DNA from: Podospora pseudoanserina
Lineage: Eukaryota; Ascomycota; Sordariomycetes; Sordariales; Podosporaceae
DNA: 64,000 bases
Direction: 5' to 3'
Assembly (NCBI RefSeq): GCF_035222485.1
Contig: NW_026946672.1
Span: forward strand, 1,674,001 to 1,738,000
This document shows, piece after piece, positions 34,449 through 46,268 of this stretch; the stretch's first letter is position 1; each line of letters begins with the position of its first letter. Below the pieces are notes generated by a model. It worked only from the letters and a program-made list of their open reading frames with translations, was not told where the DNA came from and did no database searches. Position numbers and translations under genes: made by a program.

Positions 34449-35882
34449 ATGGATCCAGGCCGACCGAACGATGTATCGCCCGAGGCGATGCAGGCACGCA
34501 TCCAGCAGGCGCGTCGCGAGGCTGAGACTCTCAAGGACAGAATCAAGAGAAAGAAGGAGGAGCTGGCCGACACGACGCGTGAGTAAATGAATGACATTTT
34601 GTTCATCCGTCGCCCATTGATTGCCGACTGTGTCCCCCGACACCGTCGCCGCCATCGCCGCGCCCCCCTTTGTGCGATTGAATGAACTGCTGCTTACGCC
34701 ATCATGTTTGCCATCTCTAGTCCGCGCCGTCGCCGCCCAGGCCCACGAGCAGATCCCAAAGAACCAGCTGATGAGGACGAAGAGGACACTGAAGGGTCAT
34801 CTCGCAAAGATCTATGCGATGCACTGGTCGACCGACCGAAGACACCTCGTTTCTGCTTCACAAGACGGCAAGCTCATCATCTGGGACGCCTACACAACAA
34901 ACAAGGTGCACGCCATCCCCCTCCGATCATCATGGGTCATGACCTGCGCCTACGCCCCGAGCGGCAACTACGTCGCCTGCGGTGGTCTCGATAACATCTG
35001 CTCCATCTACAACCTCAACCAGAGCCGTGACGGGCCCACGCGCGTCGCCAGGGAACTGTCGGGCCACGCCGGCTATCTTTCCTGCTGCCGTTTCATCAAC
35101 GACCGGAGCATCCTCACCTCGTCGGGCGACATGACTTGCATGAAGTGGGACATCGAGACGGGCACAAAGGTGGTCGAATTCGCCGACCACTTGGGAGATG
35201 TCATGAGCATCAGCTTGAACCCAACAAACCAAAACACTTTCATCTCGGGTGCCTGCGACGCCTTCGCTAAGCTTTGGGATATCCGCGCCGGCAAGGCCGT
35301 GCAGACGTTTGCCGGTCACGAGTCCGACATCAACGCCATCCAGTTTTTCCCCGACGGCCACTCTTTTGTAACAGGTTCCGATGATGCCACCTGCCGATTA
35401 TTCGACATCCGTGCCGACAGGGAATTGAACTTTTATGGGGTGAGCAGCGAACCCTGTCTTGTCTGAATTTGCAACTTATCAATACTAATGTGGCTTGATA
35501 GTCCGAGTCGATCCTGTGCGGTATCACCTCGGTGGCCACCTCTGTATCTGGCAGGCTGCTGTTTGCTGGTTATGATGATTTCGAGTGCAAGGTAGGACAG
35601 ACCGAAAAAGAAAAAAAAATTCCCCTGCGTGCGCAAAGTTTGTGAGGCTAACCGTCGGTAATAAGGTTTGGGATGTTACCCGGGGTGAAAAGGTTGGCTC
35701 TCTCGTAGGCCACGAAAACCGTGTCAGCTGCTTGGGAGTTTCCAACGACGGTATAAGTTTGTGCACCGGTTCATGGGACGCTTTCGTAAGACCTCACCTC
35801 TTCCGATCTTCCGGATCTGTGACACCATGTCTTTTCAACAAAATACTAACAACCGCAACAGCTCAAGGTTTGGGCCTACTAG
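34449..35882 (+). CDS. gnb-1: Heterotrimeric G-protein beta subunit
   Basis: Five exons: 34449-34578, 34721-35439, 35502-35591, 35666-35785 and 35862-35882 (introns 142, 62, 74 and 76 nt). The product is 359 residues, the usual fungal G-beta length. An N-terminal coiled-coil helix (residues about 12-45) pairs with G-gamma. Seven WD40 blades follow, with repeated GH..WD patterns such as [28 protein letters not shown] and [10 protein letters not shown]. The last exon encodes only LKVWAY, closing blade 7. G-beta-gamma controls mating, conidiation, growth and cAMP signalling in filamentous fungi. The 5' leader is long and CT-rich. A phosducin-like gene lies downstream in the same orientation. Confidence 0.97.
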
Positions 35883-36126
35883 AAGCCCAACCGTGTGATG
35901 CCGATAAACGAACTGTCCTCCCATAGGGATACCCGACCCCCACCAATGAGCCGCCTAAAAGAAGAGAGGATTAATCGAGTGCCCCTATTATGTTGTTCCT
36001 AATTCAATCTGTCGACACACGCCCTTTTTTTAATCACACCGATCCGGCGTGGACTGCACAGGACGAAGTCACGATATTACCCCCCCTGCGCTTTTCATTT
36101 TTCTTTTGGCCACACAACGACACAAT

Positions 36127-36152
36127 AACAACAACAACAACAACAACAACAA
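36127..36152 (+). repeat. AAC microsatellite
   Basis: About nine AAC triplets, some 245 bp downstream of the G-beta stop, probably in its 3' UTR. Confidence 0.85.
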
Positions 36153-36728
36153 CTCGCCCTCGCTCACTCACACACATATACATACACAACACGAAAGTCT
36201 CGGTTGTCCACCTATTCTCGTGTGTGTTTGGGTGGTATAAACTGGGGTTCTTCTCACTCAACTGGCTCCTGGCTTTTATGTTTTATTGCGGTGCGGGGGT
36301 TAAATGTTTGTTTTATTGCAAAAAAAGATCTTTTTTTTTTTTGCTATTGACGAAACTAACTTGAGGGCCCGAGGGACAGGATTGTATAGGTAGGGAGGGA
36401 GGGGAGATAGCAAGGGAAACGGGGTTGGGGGAGTGGTGGTGTTAGAGAACGAAGGAAGGAAGGGAGAGAAGTTGAGAGTGGTGGTGTTTGGGATGGGTTA
36501 TGGTGTGGGGGAAAAAGAAGAACTTTTTGTCGTTGCTGGGAGAGGGAGATCCCCAAGGGTGTTTTTTTGCTGATTATCTTTTATTTTTCTTATTTTTGTT
36601 GGTCTTTTTTTAACTTACAACTTACTGTGTCCCCTTTCTTCTACAGCTTTGCTAACTAACCACACTTAACACACATTACCACCACTTGATATTTTCTCTT
36701 GCACCATAGTTCTTGGCGGGGTTTGTTC

Positions 36729-36746
36729 TTTTTTTTTTTTTTTTTT
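36729..36746 (+). repeat. T18 homopolymer
   Basis: An uninterrupted T run in gene-free sequence. Confidence 0.8.
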
Positions 36747-37685
36747 GTTTTTTGTTTTGTTTGAGTTTTGTATGGGGAGGATTTGGGGCGGGAGAAGGGA
36801 GGAGGGCGTGGAGAGGAAACGTGGTGGGCGCGGAATGGGTGGGATTGTAGTAGATCAATGGATGTTTTAAACTGATGATGGGTTGATGCGTATGAAGTTG
36901 TGTGTGCTGATGCTTACATTCGGAAAGCACTGTGGTTGTCTTTTTTGCTCTGGCGTAAACGTTCTGGAAACCTGGTGGGTAAGTACTACGAACATTTTCG
37001 CCATAAAAGTGCAGTCTGATGGGGAGGAGCAGAGATACTAGTTCAACAACACTCCCAGGACGTCGTTCTAGATGAGAGAGACGAAAAGTAGAGAGTTGAT
37101 GTTGGCGAGGTCCTGTGAGCATGGACAACAAACCACAAAACAAACGGAGTAAAGGAAGAAAAAGCAAAAGAGGGACGAGTGTTTGATCGGCAACAACCTG
37201 CCCTGTGTTTTATAGCACCATCCCACTGATTTGTCGAGTATGCCTAGGTATGAAAGGTGGTGAATGCTGGACTGATACGGTCCCCTCCACCAGGATAATA
37301 ATGAGGAGATAGCAATGAGACAATAACTGAATCTCTTGGAGGATTATGGCTTCCGACGGGGGGTATCGTTGGATATCTACCTACCTTGCTTATCAAGCTC
37401 GTTTTCCCCTGCTGGGTCCAATACCTAGCTAGATGCATAAAGCCCTGAGATTTCAGTCATTTCTGGTAGAGGATTTATCTACTTGTTATTTTCAGTATTT
37501 CTTTTCTGGCAACAGGAGACTGTGTGTTGGGGTCTATGTCTTGGCGTTGTGCTTAACGGATCTCTAGCTTTATGCTCAATCCACAGCCCTTTCGAGATAT
37601 TGAGCGCCTTTCCAGGTCGTTCAACGTCTTCTGGGGACGTATTAGCTCTCTTGTCATAAATACTCGAACAATGCGTACCGTAGTC

Positions 37686-37701
37686 ACCTAGGTACCTAGG
37701 T
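37686..37701. repeat. 16-bp perfect palindrome
   Basis: ACCTAGGTACCTAGGT is its own reverse complement. CCTAGGTA-type words recur elsewhere in intergenic DNA of the window. No function known. Confidence 0.7.
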
Positions 37702-40558
37702 ACTCTGGTATGGTTATCAATTATCTACTTGCTTTGCGGTACCACCATCCTTGACCAAATTTTAGTTGAGTACTCGACTCGGAAGATCCCAGCCTCGCTC
37801 TGCGTAAACACTGGGCTTGTCAATGCAGAAGGTAAACGGAGCCCACGAGATATACCTATGGCTCGTTGTATGGTAGTAATAAAGCTGGCCATCGATTTTG
37901 TCGTGGTGTTTTAATGTCGTGCTTTCACCAGCTTGAGGCACTTGAATATAGAACTAGCTTGTAACCATCTTTGGAAGTTAGACCGAGGTGCCTGCATAGA
38001 TCTGACCAAGCTCGTACGAATGTTTGCTGGGAATATTGAAATGATGGTACGGGGCCTTGAGGTGCTGGGGCAAGATGGGCATTAGGACAAGACCGTGACC
38101 TCATATTATTTGGCAATGTGGAAGTCTTTTATGAGATATAATGACTTTGTGATGGGAAGATTGCCAACTACTTGAGATTGTTTACTCTCAGTGCTTACAC
38201 ATGAGAGTGGAAACTAAGGCATGGAAGAATACTTGGTCTTAATGCGGTCTTATTAGAGGCGATGTACTTTTGCGAACTAACTGCCACTGGCTTGGATGCT
38301 TCAGCATAGGGTGTGCAGTTCCTGGTCAGCCGTTATCAGGGTGTCCCAGCCTAGGAATAAATCCCTTCCAAGACACGGCGTTCACCGATGGCAAACTTGA
38401 TTCAAACGGCTCAAGAACCTGATCGTTCTTGCAAGCTGGCTGATGTCATGTGGGGTCATGTCTATCCTTCATGCCTTGATGTTCTTCCGCGACGAAGATC
38501 CTGCCCGAGGTCCATGGAGATAGGTATCTGACGCCCGCCCAACTGTTTGAGATAGACTCAAGGAAACGATACTGTAGATCGGCGCTTTACAGTCCCTATT
38601 GTCATGATGCGGGTGGTTTGGGTATGACTAACACGGACTCCGAGAACGAACCGTGTTAAGTTGTCCCGTTCTTGAGATTTTCAGGATCATGCATTACATA
38701 TACCACAAGAAGCCTGAGCGTCGGAACTCGACAGACATCTACCAACCTTCTCGCCGTGTCTGGCCTGTGCGCTGAGCACATTCATCCGTAGGACCGCAGA
38801 TTCCAATAACTCCTTTTAGATACAGGGAAGGTGACATGATCCTTATGCAGGTACTATCGAGACGTGCTTAGGCCCGGTGCGGAACCATACGGGCGGTGAC
38901 GCTCAGGGCCACAGCATCGGTGGTCTCGGAGGCTTCACGTCTCGAAATGGAAGGCTTCTGGAAGGAAGGAAAAAATCAGACAGGGTGGAAACACGCTAAA
39001 CCTGATTTCTGGATAAACCCCACTCTCCTGCATCGTGCGGACTGGGGTCTGGGGAAACAAGGGCAAGCAAAAAAAGTGAAACACAGCATGAAACGTGTGC
39101 GATGGAGATCTGGCCAGGAACAGGACGTTGATCTGATTTTTGCCGGCTACCGATGGCGAAGAGTTCGTACTCGGCACCGAGATCTTGCCTCGTATGAGAT
39201 CATTCATTCGGCTGATGAGGAAGCAAACTGTTGGGCAGTGAGTAGTGTTATAGTGAACATGACGTTTGATTTGGTTGTTCGGAGGAACCATAGAGCCTTG
39301 AACAGTGTTCTTCCGTGTTTGATGTATTGTATGGAGCACAGGAGGAGGATTCAGGATCCTCGCCCTCGGGTTCTCCTTGAGGGAGTGTGGAAATAATATG
39401 CATGAAGCTCAGCCTCAGCAATGCAGAAATTCCCATAGATCGGAAATCTTTGAATGCCGTCGAAATCCCTGGAGATCCTCGGCCTGGGGTCGCACGTTCT
39501 GGCCCTACACACTAACCTCCACGAGGGTGGTTTGTTCTGCCGAAAGATGCTGCGCTTTGCTCCGCAATCCCCTCAATTCAAGTCACTAGCAATGTGCTTC
39601 TCACCGACTCGTTACTTGTAGGCGAGGCCGGAACGTTCTCCATATCGCCAATGTTCGATTGGCCGCTTGAAACAGGAACCAGGAGGGCTGAAGATGCTTG
39701 AACTCTTACCATATAATAGCGATTATCTAAGATTATCCAACAGCTCCATCTCGCTCTGAATCAGAACTCACAAACCATTGTTGTTCGCCCTTGGCCGTTC
39801 AACATTCAACGTCGTGCCCCTCCAAGCCTCTCTCACGCCACGTTTGTAAAGTTCCGCGCCGTCAAGCAAATCTCCCGTAGGAAGAGATTGAGAGGCTGGA
39901 ATGAGGTGTAGCTGAATCCTCGAAATCCTTTTTCGTCCTTTCTCGTTGGGCTGTCAATCCCTGTCGACCACGCGACGAGTGCAGGGCGCGAAGCCCGTGC
40001 AGCCCCTGCCTCAACCCCTTGCCGATCCCACTTGTGAGGTGGTTCCCACTTCCAGCAACCGCTGATGTTTGCCCAGCCTTTGAGCATCTTTCCCTTCTCC
40101 CGTCGCCTTCTGGAACTCTCGCTGCCTGCTTTTTCTGACACGGCGCACCCTCTCACCCTCCACTCCAGCGACCGATCCCACGCTCGGCATCCATTGCCTC
40201 CCATCCTGACGTTGCATTCGGCCGCCGCGTGGTTTGATACCCAGAAACTATCGTCTGCAACCGGCTATTCTCCCCCAGCGAACTGGCCTTCCCATCACAC
40301 GACCCTGTTTTTCGCCCATAGCATTCAAGAACACAGTCACACAAACTTCCCGTGCCGTGATAGGATATTCGATTAGCGACACCGCGGCCCCTGTCGAATA
40401 CCGGACTCGCCGTACACAGCAGCCGCCTGCCCTACCTGTCAACACGCAGTCCTTCCCGCTCCCCTGAAACCTGGCCGTCATTGCTCAGGCTGTCCCGAAT
40501 ATTAATTCACCACACCCCGCGCTCACACGTCCTTCGCTCCCCCCCCTTCTAGCCCACC

Positions 40559-41471
40559 ATGTCGAACCCTACACCGGCCCAAGAAGAATTCGCTGCTTTT
40601 CTCGACAAGAATAGCCGTGATTCACTGGACGGAATACACCCCGAAGACAGAGCGAGTGCTGCTAGAGAGGCAGCTGACCACAGCGAAGACGAGGAGGAAC
40701 AGTATCGCGCTCAGAAAATCGACGAAGCCATGAGGATGCCTACTATGGACTCTCGCACAGCGTTGCGCCTCCCACCAACGTCGTTCGACGACGGCCATTC
40801 TACTGGTGTGAAGGGTGTGATTGCCGACGCAAGATCATACGAGAATGCGCGGCAACGCACCTGGAAGGATAAGGCGCGCGCTGTTCGCCGAAGTGTCTTT
40901 GGTCTCGAAGGAGGCAGGCACAGCGGGACCGACAGCGACGCAAGCGGAGCTGAGGACGCCGATGAGGAAGAGTTCTTGAACCGCTGGCGGGAAAGCAGAA
41001 AGAGAGAGCTGGAGGAGGAGAGCAGGAATCCTGTGCGGAACAGGAGGACAAGCCCAAGCGTCAGGATGTATGGCCGTTTCGAGGAGGTTGATGCTCTTGG
41101 CTATCTGGACTCGATAGAAAAGGTTGGGAGGGAAACGGTTGTTGTGGTGTTTGTCTATGACCATCAGGTTTGTTTGAACCGTCCTCGTGCTGGATAAAAG
41201 CTTGTGCTAACTCAATAACCAGAGCGAAGTATCAGCGGCAATCGAATCAGCCCTCGTCCCCCTCGTCTCAACACATCCCACTGTTCGGTTTGTCAAAGTA
41301 CACTACGAGGAAATCGAATTCGACAACGCCGGTGTACCGGCGGTGCTGGCCTACCGCAACCAAGGCGACCTTTTTGCGAACCTGACTGGCATACTGGAGT
41401 TGATCCCAGATGAGGATGACTTCGACACGGATGCCCTCAAGAGGATCTTTACCAAGCACAACATTTTGTGA
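40559..41471 (+). CDS. Phosducin-like protein (PhLP1/BDM-1/PhnA group)
   Basis: Exon 1 (40559-41167) and exon 2 (41223-41471) with a 55-nt intron give 285 residues, as expected for the group. The N-terminal half is acidic and helical and carries TGVKGVIADAR at residues 82-92. This corresponds to the TGPKGVINDWR motif with which phosducins bind G-beta. The C-terminal half is a thioredoxin-like domain without the redox CxxC: YGRFEEVDALGYLDSIEK, then VVVVFVYDHQ, then VPAVLAYRNQGDLFANL. PhLP1 proteins work with the CCT chaperonin to fold G-beta and assemble G-beta-gamma, and fungal mutants resemble G-beta mutants. The neighbouring gene upstream in the same orientation is G-beta itself. Confidence 0.92.
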
Positions 41472-42789
41472 TTGCGTCTGGGCAGGTTTTCTTTTGTATG
41501 GTTTCCAGTTCGGTGTTGACACTGGGTCACGGTTTGCAGGTTCATGTCTGGGTCACTTGGAAAATCCAAGTCAGGGAAAGGGTTGAGAGGCTTTTATTTT
41601 CACTTGGTGGCTGGGGCCACCTCAGAGGCGCGCCCGTCTTTTACTCTTACTGGTTTACACATGACGGTCATGTTGGGAAGATGCGAGATATTATGAGATG
41701 ACTACCAAAGATACCACGACCTCGAGGCTCCCCTTCAGGGTCGATCTTTTGCAAAATGATGGAATGGCATTTTTCAGTTTGGGTTAAACTTCTTGCATTA
41801 GTCTCTTGGTCTCTCTGTATTTGAGCTGCTGTATTACTAGGAAGCGGGAGCGCCAGCAGGTCTCGCTGTGTGCAAGCGGATAGGTGCAGTCAGGTGTATC
41901 ACATATTGAAACTGAGGAACATCATCACCTTCACCATTCGCCACCACCACCACCACCCCGCATCGGTACTGTGATTCCCCTCATTGCCATCTAACGTGAT
42001 GTCAAGGTGTGATGTGGGGATGGGAGATTGATGTTGATAACGATGACGGTGGAGCGCTCGGTTTGAACTGATATGACGGCAGGGAGCAATCAACCGCGTT
42101 CATGAAAGTCGTGGCCGAGCATTGAAGTCGACGGAAAGGAGTGATGATTCATCTCCACTGAGTGATTTGTTGCCTGTGGCGTCAAATTCGATATCTGGCG
42201 AGCCTGTGATCCGGACACGACGGTGGCTTGGGGTTGACCTCGAATTTAGCTTTGGTTGGGTGAGGATTCGGCCCCACTGTCTGCGGTCATAGTGGGGACA
42301 ACCATCGTGGAGCTTCTATCCCGGAGGGGGTCGTGTAAGTCGGTAGTTCCAAGAGCGAGAATGCATCTCTTGGTAGGGATTTTGATTGCAGACTCGTTGT
42401 AAACAGAGGACCTTGGAGGGACAAACAGAGCTCTCAACAAAATTTGCCGCCTCATGGTGAGAATTTGGAGCCTTGGACATGTCCAGCACCCGACATGCTC
42501 CCCGTACCTTATTCCCTGAGCTTGGTCAAACCCCGCAATGAGCTAACAGCTCGATGAGGGGCAGGCCGCGTCTTGTGATAGCCAGCGGCACCTCAACTTA
42601 TAGGTAGGCTCCAACCCAGAGCAGTCTCGGGACAAAGACGAATTATGCAGCCTGAGGTGTAGGCACAGCTTATCTTCTCATCTACCCATCCATTCTGGGC
42701 TATCCCACTCTGTCCCACGTTGTCGAGAGACCTGCGTTTGCTCTCCTCCACTCTCCCACTTCATCACCTGCCTCCTTCCATACCACACA

Positions 42790-42879
<90 letters not shown>

Positions 42880-43562
42880 TTCCCCATCTAACAGCAGCCG
42901 AATGCGACTTGTTGCTTTCCACTGGCGACCCGGACCAACACGCCCTGACTAGTCGTGTCGTGCTGTCCGTTTTCATTCGACTTCATTGTCGTCCTGACAG
43001 CTGCCACCAGGCCCCCGGAGCTCATTCACAGGCTGACACGACTTGCCTCCTTCCCCACCTCGCAGCCCAGTGTAAGGCAGCTCTGGCCCGGGGCGCAGGC
43101 AGAAACCCAAACTGCGAACCGCAACAAAGTCTGGCTTTTTAGTGCCCCCAAGGAACCTGGAAAGAGCAAGGTGAAAGGAAACCGCAGTGTTGAATAAAAG
43201 TTAGTTTAATTCACGCGTCTGAGTTTTGGGACGTCAAGTGGCCTTTTTCTTTCACGCCCGGCCCAGTTTCAGTCACCCACTCTCCGCCGTCTTCCGAGTG
43301 CTTCCTTGCCTACCCTATTACTCTGCTTCACTTTCCTTCCTTCCGCATTGGACGCTCCCCCACCTTGAGCCTCGCCTCCCATACCCTGCCTGCCTGCCCC
43401 TCCCTCACTACACATTACCAACACTTACTTCAACTTCAACTTTTGGTCGGCTCTCAGTTTGCCTTCCTCGCTTGTTTTGTTTGCCTCGACTGTCCCCGCC
43501 AGCAGTCTCGGGTTCGGACGTCGGGTTATGACATTACCTGTGCAGGCTGACACACATCGTTC
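41472..43562. other. Intergenic region upstream of the 901-residue protein gene
   Basis: 2.1 kb with the phosducin-like gene's 3' end and a long CT-rich promoter or leader, including an 86-nt CT run. No gene seen. Confidence 0.6.
42792..42877 (+). repeat. CT dinucleotide microsatellite, 43 units
   Basis: A pure CT run of 86 nt preceded by a short CA run, about 690 bp ahead of the next start codon. Such a long pure tract should be highly variable between strains. Confidence 0.95.
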
Positions 43563-46268
43563 ATGATGGAACAGCAGACCATCGAATTCCCCCCATTTAA
43601 CCCCGCCGTTGGCACCGAGACCAGAGACAACACTCGACCTATCTTCAACACTTGCAGTTCTACGCCAGACGACGACCTCACACCATCGTCGCCGGCTCTT
43701 CGGTTCCCCAAACCTCAAGGCAGTCAAGATCTTGCCAACTGGATTTCCAGGAGCTCGCCCGACATCATGAAGGCGACCGCTTTAGAGCCGACCAATCTGG
43801 CCGACTCGGCCTATGAGATAATCAACCCCGCCGACACCACCGATTCCGAGAGCCAAGATGGCCGCTTGACCGAATCCACAAGCTCTCTCTGCGCTGGTCG
43901 GTCTGACGACGTCCATAGCTTGGGTGGTTCGGACCACCATTATACGAGCGAGTCCGATGGTGAAGTGGAGGAGGAAGAAGATGTTGACGATGAAGAAGAC
44001 GACGAGGAGGTCGGTAATTCTTCACATGCTTCCTCGATCAGGTATACGGATGAGGCGCTGGGGAACCCTTCTACACAGCTCCCCGCATCCGCACTGAAGT
44101 GTGGCTCGTCCTCTGAGGGGTCTGGTGTTGTCGTGCGGGCAATCGAGTTTCAGGAAGACGATGGTGACGAGCCTCTGATGCTCGAGAAGATCTCGGCGAA
44201 GCATGCCGTGCGGGAGTATAATGAGCACGACTCGGCTTCTCTGGCAGCTCAACTAGATTTGTCGCAACAGCCCAAGCGCCTTGTGGCCACTATTCGTCAG
44301 ACTATGTCCCAAGCTCACCTTTCGACCAAGAAACCCCTTCGTGTCCTCTACGTGGGCCGACCTGAGGCTCAACGGGCTGTCGTGCTCAAAACTTGCAATG
44401 CTATTTGGGCCTCCCCCAATACCAGCGACGAGGATCAGGATCACAGCAACCAAGACAGGGAAGGAGTCTACAATATTGTCCCCATTTCGTCTTTCGGTTC
44501 CTCACCCGAGCTTGATCTCATGCACGCCTCGCCGTGTCAAATCAAAGTCGAGCACTGCACATCAGCTGAAGAGGTCATCTACGAGGGATCCTCGTTCCCC
44601 TCAGACACAGTGTACACCATTACCGTGGAGCACGACAAGGTATACACGTCCATATCCTCGCCTGGCGGCAATTCCATCCAGCCTAGATACATTCTGCCAC
44701 ACATCGCCTTCTTTTATTGCAGCCAGAAAGACGACGCCGAGGCGGAGCGGACAAGAGACGCTGCGTGGAACTTCTTGAGTCGGCACCGCGTCCCGTCCAT
44801 TTTTATCTCGGAAGCGCAGGACTTTGCCAAGTGCAACACGGGCAGTTGGAATGATTATGTGAACGAGCATGCTATCCATCTTTGCTTGGAATCTCGAGAC
44901 CCCGACAGGCAACTGGCCCCCCTGCGCTTCCCCATTGACCTTGCATCCTTCAACGATATCGACGCTCGCCAAATGAACCGCAACCTGGCCTATCTCACCG
45001 GACTGTCGGAGCCAGAGGAGGAATCGTTCATTGAAGTCGAGACACCCAAGAAGAACATGCCCCGACTACAGATTGTGGAGGCTCTTGATGCAGCCAGGGA
45101 TAGCTGGGCAAAGTTCGTGGAGCGCGGTGGTCCTCAACGTCTTCTTCCTTTCCTCGTGCCCCTCTTTCTGGCTCTCTTTTCCCCCTACCTCATATCACTT
45201 TTTGCTCGGTACCCATCGTCATCTGTCGCCCCATCCACGCAAGTGCCACTTGCTGCCAACCTTGGCTCTACCCCAGTTTGCGCGGCTAGCCCCTTGTCGA
45301 CAAAGAGCACTTCAGCTGGCGTGTTAACAACCACCAAGACAGTTGTCGTTAGCCTCACGGAGACCAGGACTGTCGAAATCAGTCAAACAGCACCACTAAC
45401 TAGCTCTTTCGCGTCTGCTCTCTCTTATGCTGGCCTCTTGTCTGACCGGTCACTGGCTCCCGCTCAACCGGAGCCGCAAAAGCAGGAGATAAAGAAGCCA
45501 GCTCCTGCCAAGAATATTGCGCTTTCCGCCAGCATTGCCGGTGCCAGCGAGATTTTGGTGTGTGTTCCTTCGAATCACAAGGCTCGCCGCCTACTGCCAA
45601 ATGGCATCAACCTCAATGTGTGCCGCGGCGGTGTCTGTCTTGAGAAAGACATCAGCTCCGTGGACCAAGGCCTCCTCATCAAGCTTCAACCAAAGGATGC
45701 CTGGGGCGCGGTCAATGTGACCATCGTCTCCACTCGGAAGCCTAAGATCAATGAAACCTTTGAGGTTGATCTGGGGAAGACTGGTATGGCGGACGCATTT
45801 GGGGCGGGCTTGCACATGTTGCAGGACGTGATGAAGAAAGTGTCATCCGGTGTGGATGGTGCGACATCCCAGGTGGGCGAGGGAGCCGTCGCCAATGCTT
45901 TTAAGCATGCTTTGGAGGCTGGCAAATCTGCTGGGAGCTGGGCAAAGGAGCAGCTTACTTGGTCAGCAGGACAGCTTCAGGAACATGCCGAGTTGTCTGT
46001 CCTCCAAGCTCAAATCCGGTCGAAGCTTCTCTGGCTCAAGGCGCAGGGGAAGATGGAGGAACACGATGCCTACCAGCGAAACGCAACTCGCTTTCTCAAG
46101 ATGAGGCAGGACGAGCTGGCTAGGGCCCAGGCCTTTGAGAAGGGCGCGTCTGGTACGGAAGTCTGTGGCAAGTCATGGTTGCCTTTCAAGAGCCGTTGTC
46201 AGACGGCAGGTCACATGGCTAAGGACATCAGCCGGGGCAACGGGTGGATGAAGAAGATTATGCGTTGA
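43563..46268 (+). CDS. Conserved-looking fungal single-pass membrane protein, function unknown
   Basis: A single exon of 901 residues. I do not recognise the family. Residues 1 to about 230 are disordered, with a strongly acidic stretch at about 140-160. Residues about 255-490 look globular, with alternating hydrophobic strands such as PLRVLYVGRPEA, VYTITVEHDK, ILPHIAFFYCSQ and VPSIFISEA. A hydrophobic segment at about 527-549 (LLPFLVPLFLALFSPYLISL) is a likely membrane span. A Ser/Thr/Pro-rich linker and a second folded region (about 655-735) follow, with ILVCVPSNHKARRLLP and VNVTIVSTRKP. A helical, amphipathic Ala/Gln/Lys-rich C-terminus ends WMKKIMR. There is no N-terminal signal peptide, so it may be a signal-anchor protein of the ER or nuclear envelope. 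Two adjacent ATGs open the frame and the first is taken. Confidence 0.85.
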   Translation: MMEQQTIEFPPFNPAVGTETRDNTRPIFNTCSSTPDDDLTPSSPALRFPKPQGSQDLANWISRSSPDIMKATALEPTNLADSAYEIINPADTTDSESQDGRLTESTSSLCAGRSDDVHSLGGSDHHYTSESDGEVEEEEDVDDEEDDEEVGNSSHASSIRYTDEALGNPSTQLPASALKCGSSSEGSGVVVRAIEFQEDDGDEPLMLEKISAKHAVREYNEHDSASLAAQLDLSQQPKRLVATIRQTMSQAHLSTKKPLRVLYVGRPEAQRAVVLKTCNAIWASPNTSDEDQDHSNQDREGVYNIVPISSFGSSPELDLMHASPCQIKVEHCTSAEEVIYEGSSFPSDTVYTITVEHDKVYTSISSPGGNSIQPRYILPHIAFFYCSQKDDAEAERTRDAAWNFLSRHRVPSIFISEAQDFAKCNTGSWNDYVNEHAIHLCLESRDPDRQLAPLRFPIDLASFNDIDARQMNRNLAYLTGLSEPEEESFIEVETPKKNMPRLQIVEALDAARDSWAKFVERGGPQRLLPFLVPLFLALFSPYLISLFARYPSSSVAPSTQVPLAANLGSTPVCAASPLSTKSTSAGVLTTTKTVVVSLTETRTVEISQTAPLTSSFASALSYAGLLSDRSLAPAQPEPQKQEIKKPAPAKNIALSASIAGASEILVCVPSNHKARRLLPNGINLNVCRGGVCLEKDISSVDQGLLIKLQPKDAWGAVNVTIVSTRKPKINETFEVDLGKTGMADAFGAGLHMLQDVMKKVSSGVDGATSQVGEGAVANAFKHALEAGKSAGSWAKEQLTWSAGQLQEHAELSVLQAQIRSKLLWLKAQGKMEEHDAYQRNATRFLKMRQDELARAQAFEKGASGTEVCGKSWLPFKSRCQTAGHMAKDISRGNGWMKKIMR

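Larger units (their letters stand above)
35883..40558. other. 4.7 kb gene-free region between G-beta and the phosducin-like gene
   Basis: Contains the G-beta 3' UTR with an AAC run (36127-36152), a T18 run (36729-36746) and a 16-bp palindrome at 37686-37701. I saw no open frame with family resemblance and no tRNA or 5S pattern. Base composition is near 50% GC, so it is not a strongly RIP-mutated relic. Confidence 0.55.

Noticed and set aside
38896-39396. 166-residue plus-strand frame in the 4.7 kb gap
   Set aside because: It opens at GTG rather than ATG, has irregular composition and no family resemblance.
39833-40204. 123-residue minus-strand ATG frame upstream of the phosducin-like gene
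   Set aside because: No domain, and it overlaps what should be the promoter of the downstream gene. Length is within chance for this GC content.
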